Assembly (NCBI GenBank): GCA_903907555.1
Contig: CAIVOO010000023.1
Location: 1 to 6,710, forward strand
Direction: 5' to 3'
Source of the DNA: an uncultured archaeon
GTDB taxonomy: Archaea; Nanobdellota; Nanobdellia; Woesearchaeales; CAIVOO01
DNA length: 6,710 nucleotides
The position numbers and the translations under genes are program-made. The notes under the pieces are model-generated. The model searched no databases. It saw nothing but the letters and a program-made list of their open reading frames with translations, and was not told where the DNA came from. Positions 6,055 through 6,710 of this stretch are shown here, piece by piece; the stretch's first letter is position 1; every line of letters begins with the position of its first letter.

Positions 6055-6077
6055 TTTGTCATTTTTTAGTGACAAAT
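6054..6077. repeat. Perfect 8-bp inverted repeat between PAC2 and GGDEF genes
   Basis: ATTTGTCA at 6054-6061 is the exact reverse complement of TGACAAAT at 6070-6077, with an eight-base loop (6062-6069) that contains six T in a row. The left arm begins at the last base of the PAC2 stop codon, and the right arm ends 12 bases before the next gene's TATA box. It could be a 3'-end hairpin or T-run terminator for PAC2, or an operator for the GGDEF promoter. Confidence 0.6.
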
Positions 6078-6089
6078 AAAATAGAAAGA

Positions 6090-6097
6090 TTTAAATA
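6090..6097 (+). promoter_or_regulatory. TATA box of the GGDEF gene
   Basis: TTTAAATA, preceded by the purine-rich GAAAG (6084-6088) as a likely TFB recognition element, is centred about 28 bases before ATG 6122. Transcription should start within a few bases of the ATG, giving a leaderless or near-leaderless mRNA. No Shine-Dalgarno sequence is present, which agrees. Confidence 0.65.
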
Positions 6098-6121
6098 CTA
6101 GTTCTTGATTTCTATATACAT

Positions 6122-6710
6122 ATGACAGGAAAATCTGGGAATGTAATACCCATCAATGGAAGTGTGCAGATACCTGATGAGCTGCAAGAACAGCTTAATG
6201 AGGCATCGTTGCCTGGAAAAATTGTTGATTTAGTTAAGACTATGTATGGCAGACAGAGAGCTCTTGAGATAGAAAACAAGCGCCTAAAAACAAGGATTGA
6301 ATCGGCAAAAAAGGATGGTCAGGATAATCTTGAGCTTGCGCAGATGTACTGCGATGATTCAGAAGGGCTGAAAGACAAGCTTGCAGAGCTCGAGATAGCG
6401 CTTGAAGCTTCAAATAAAAAATCAGGAAAGGACTTCTTGACAGGTCTTCGCAAAAAGGATGACAATGTTTATGATGAGATAAAATATGCGATAGAAAAAT
6501 GCAGGCAAGAAAATCTTCCATTCGCTATGATAATGATGGATTTGGATTTATTTAAGCAATATAATGACAAGTACGGGCATATTCAGGGCGACAGCGCTTT
6601 GAGAACAGTCGGCGAGATACTTACCGCGCAGTCGAGAGCTTATGATTTAGTGGTGCGTTATGGTGGAGAGGAGTTTTTGGCTTTTATGCCGTATGTTGAT
6701 GTTAATGATG
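6122..6710 (+). CDS. GGDEF-domain diguanylate cyclase, 3'-partial
   Basis: GGDEF proteins make cyclic di-GMP from two GTP. The 196 visible codons give a 30-40 residue leader, a charged helical, probably coiled-coil stretch at about 40-100, and a GGDEF domain from about 103. Matching motifs are DFLTGL (104-109), metal-binding DLDLFK (140-145), YNDKYGH (147-153), GD (156-157), and the active site GGEEF (181-185). RAYD (172-175) lies exactly five residues before GGEEF, the position of the RxxD inhibitory I-site, so both catalysis and product feedback appear possible. No membrane segment or known sensor domain lies in the visible part, so the protein is probably soluble, with the coiled coil serving for dimerisation. 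ATG 6122 is chosen because it follows an archaeal TATA box by about 28 bases. The right edge cuts the gene, so any further domain is unseen. Confidence 0.92.
   Translation, partial: MTGKSGNVIPINGSVQIPDELQEQLNEASLPGKIVDLVKTMYGRQRALEIENKRLKTRIESAKKDGQDNLELAQMYCDDSEGLKDKLAELEIALEASNKKSGKDFLTGLRKKDDNVYDEIKYAIEKCRQENLPFAMIMMDLDLFKQYNDKYGHIQGDSALRTVGEILTAQSRAYDLVVRYGGEEFLAFMPYVDVND

Noticed and set aside
6240..6521. A 93-codon minus-strand open frame opposite the GGDEF gene
   Set aside because: It is antisense to the coiled-coil and GGDEF coding region, which has clear motifs and its own promoter.

Overview
The window looks like a piece of an archaeal chromosome, most likely from a small-genome DPANN-type lineage (Woesearchaeota/Pacearchaeota-like; this placement is inference). 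The evidence is a tRNA gene with a short bulge-helix-bulge intron and no encoded CCA, a Hel308-type helicase domain, a PAC2-family proteasome-assembly-type protein, TATA boxes about 26-29 bp before predicted transcript starts, several apparently leaderless genes, Shine-Dalgarno sequences of the GAGGTG type, and T-run terminators. All genes share an A+T-rich, AGA/AGG-rich codon style.

Layout. 1-2940 (+): most of a SecA preprotein-translocase ATPase, open at the left edge. 2991-3467 (+): a four-helix membrane protein of unknown function, apparently leaderless. 3493-3590 (+): tRNA-Ser(UGA) with a 14-nt intron; its TATA box overlaps the stop codon of the membrane protein. 3591-4256 (+): a 221-residue protein that is only the first RecA-like domain of a Hel308 helicase; its TTG start is the base right after the tRNA. 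4280-5246 (-): a tight two-gene unit of membrane proteins (DUF4013-like, then DUF4870/Tic20-like) convergent with the helicase fragment. 5247-5346: a divergent promoter region. 5347-6054 (+): PAC2-family protein. 6055-6121: a perfect inverted repeat and an archaeal promoter. 6122-6710 (+): the start of a GGDEF diguanylate cyclase, cut off by the right edge.

Two genes are normally thought of as bacterial: SecA (classical archaeal Sec export has no SecA) and a diguanylate cyclase with intact catalytic and I-site motifs. Both sit among archaeal genes in matching base composition, and the cyclase has a good archaeal promoter of its own, so a simple assembly chimera is not the easiest explanation. 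The third oddity is the tRNA-helicase junction: tRNA 3'-end processing would leave an mRNA starting exactly at the helicase fragment's start codon, and that fragment ends cleanly at a domain boundary. No mobile element, CRISPR array or rRNA is seen, and no gene-free stretch exceeds 300 bases.
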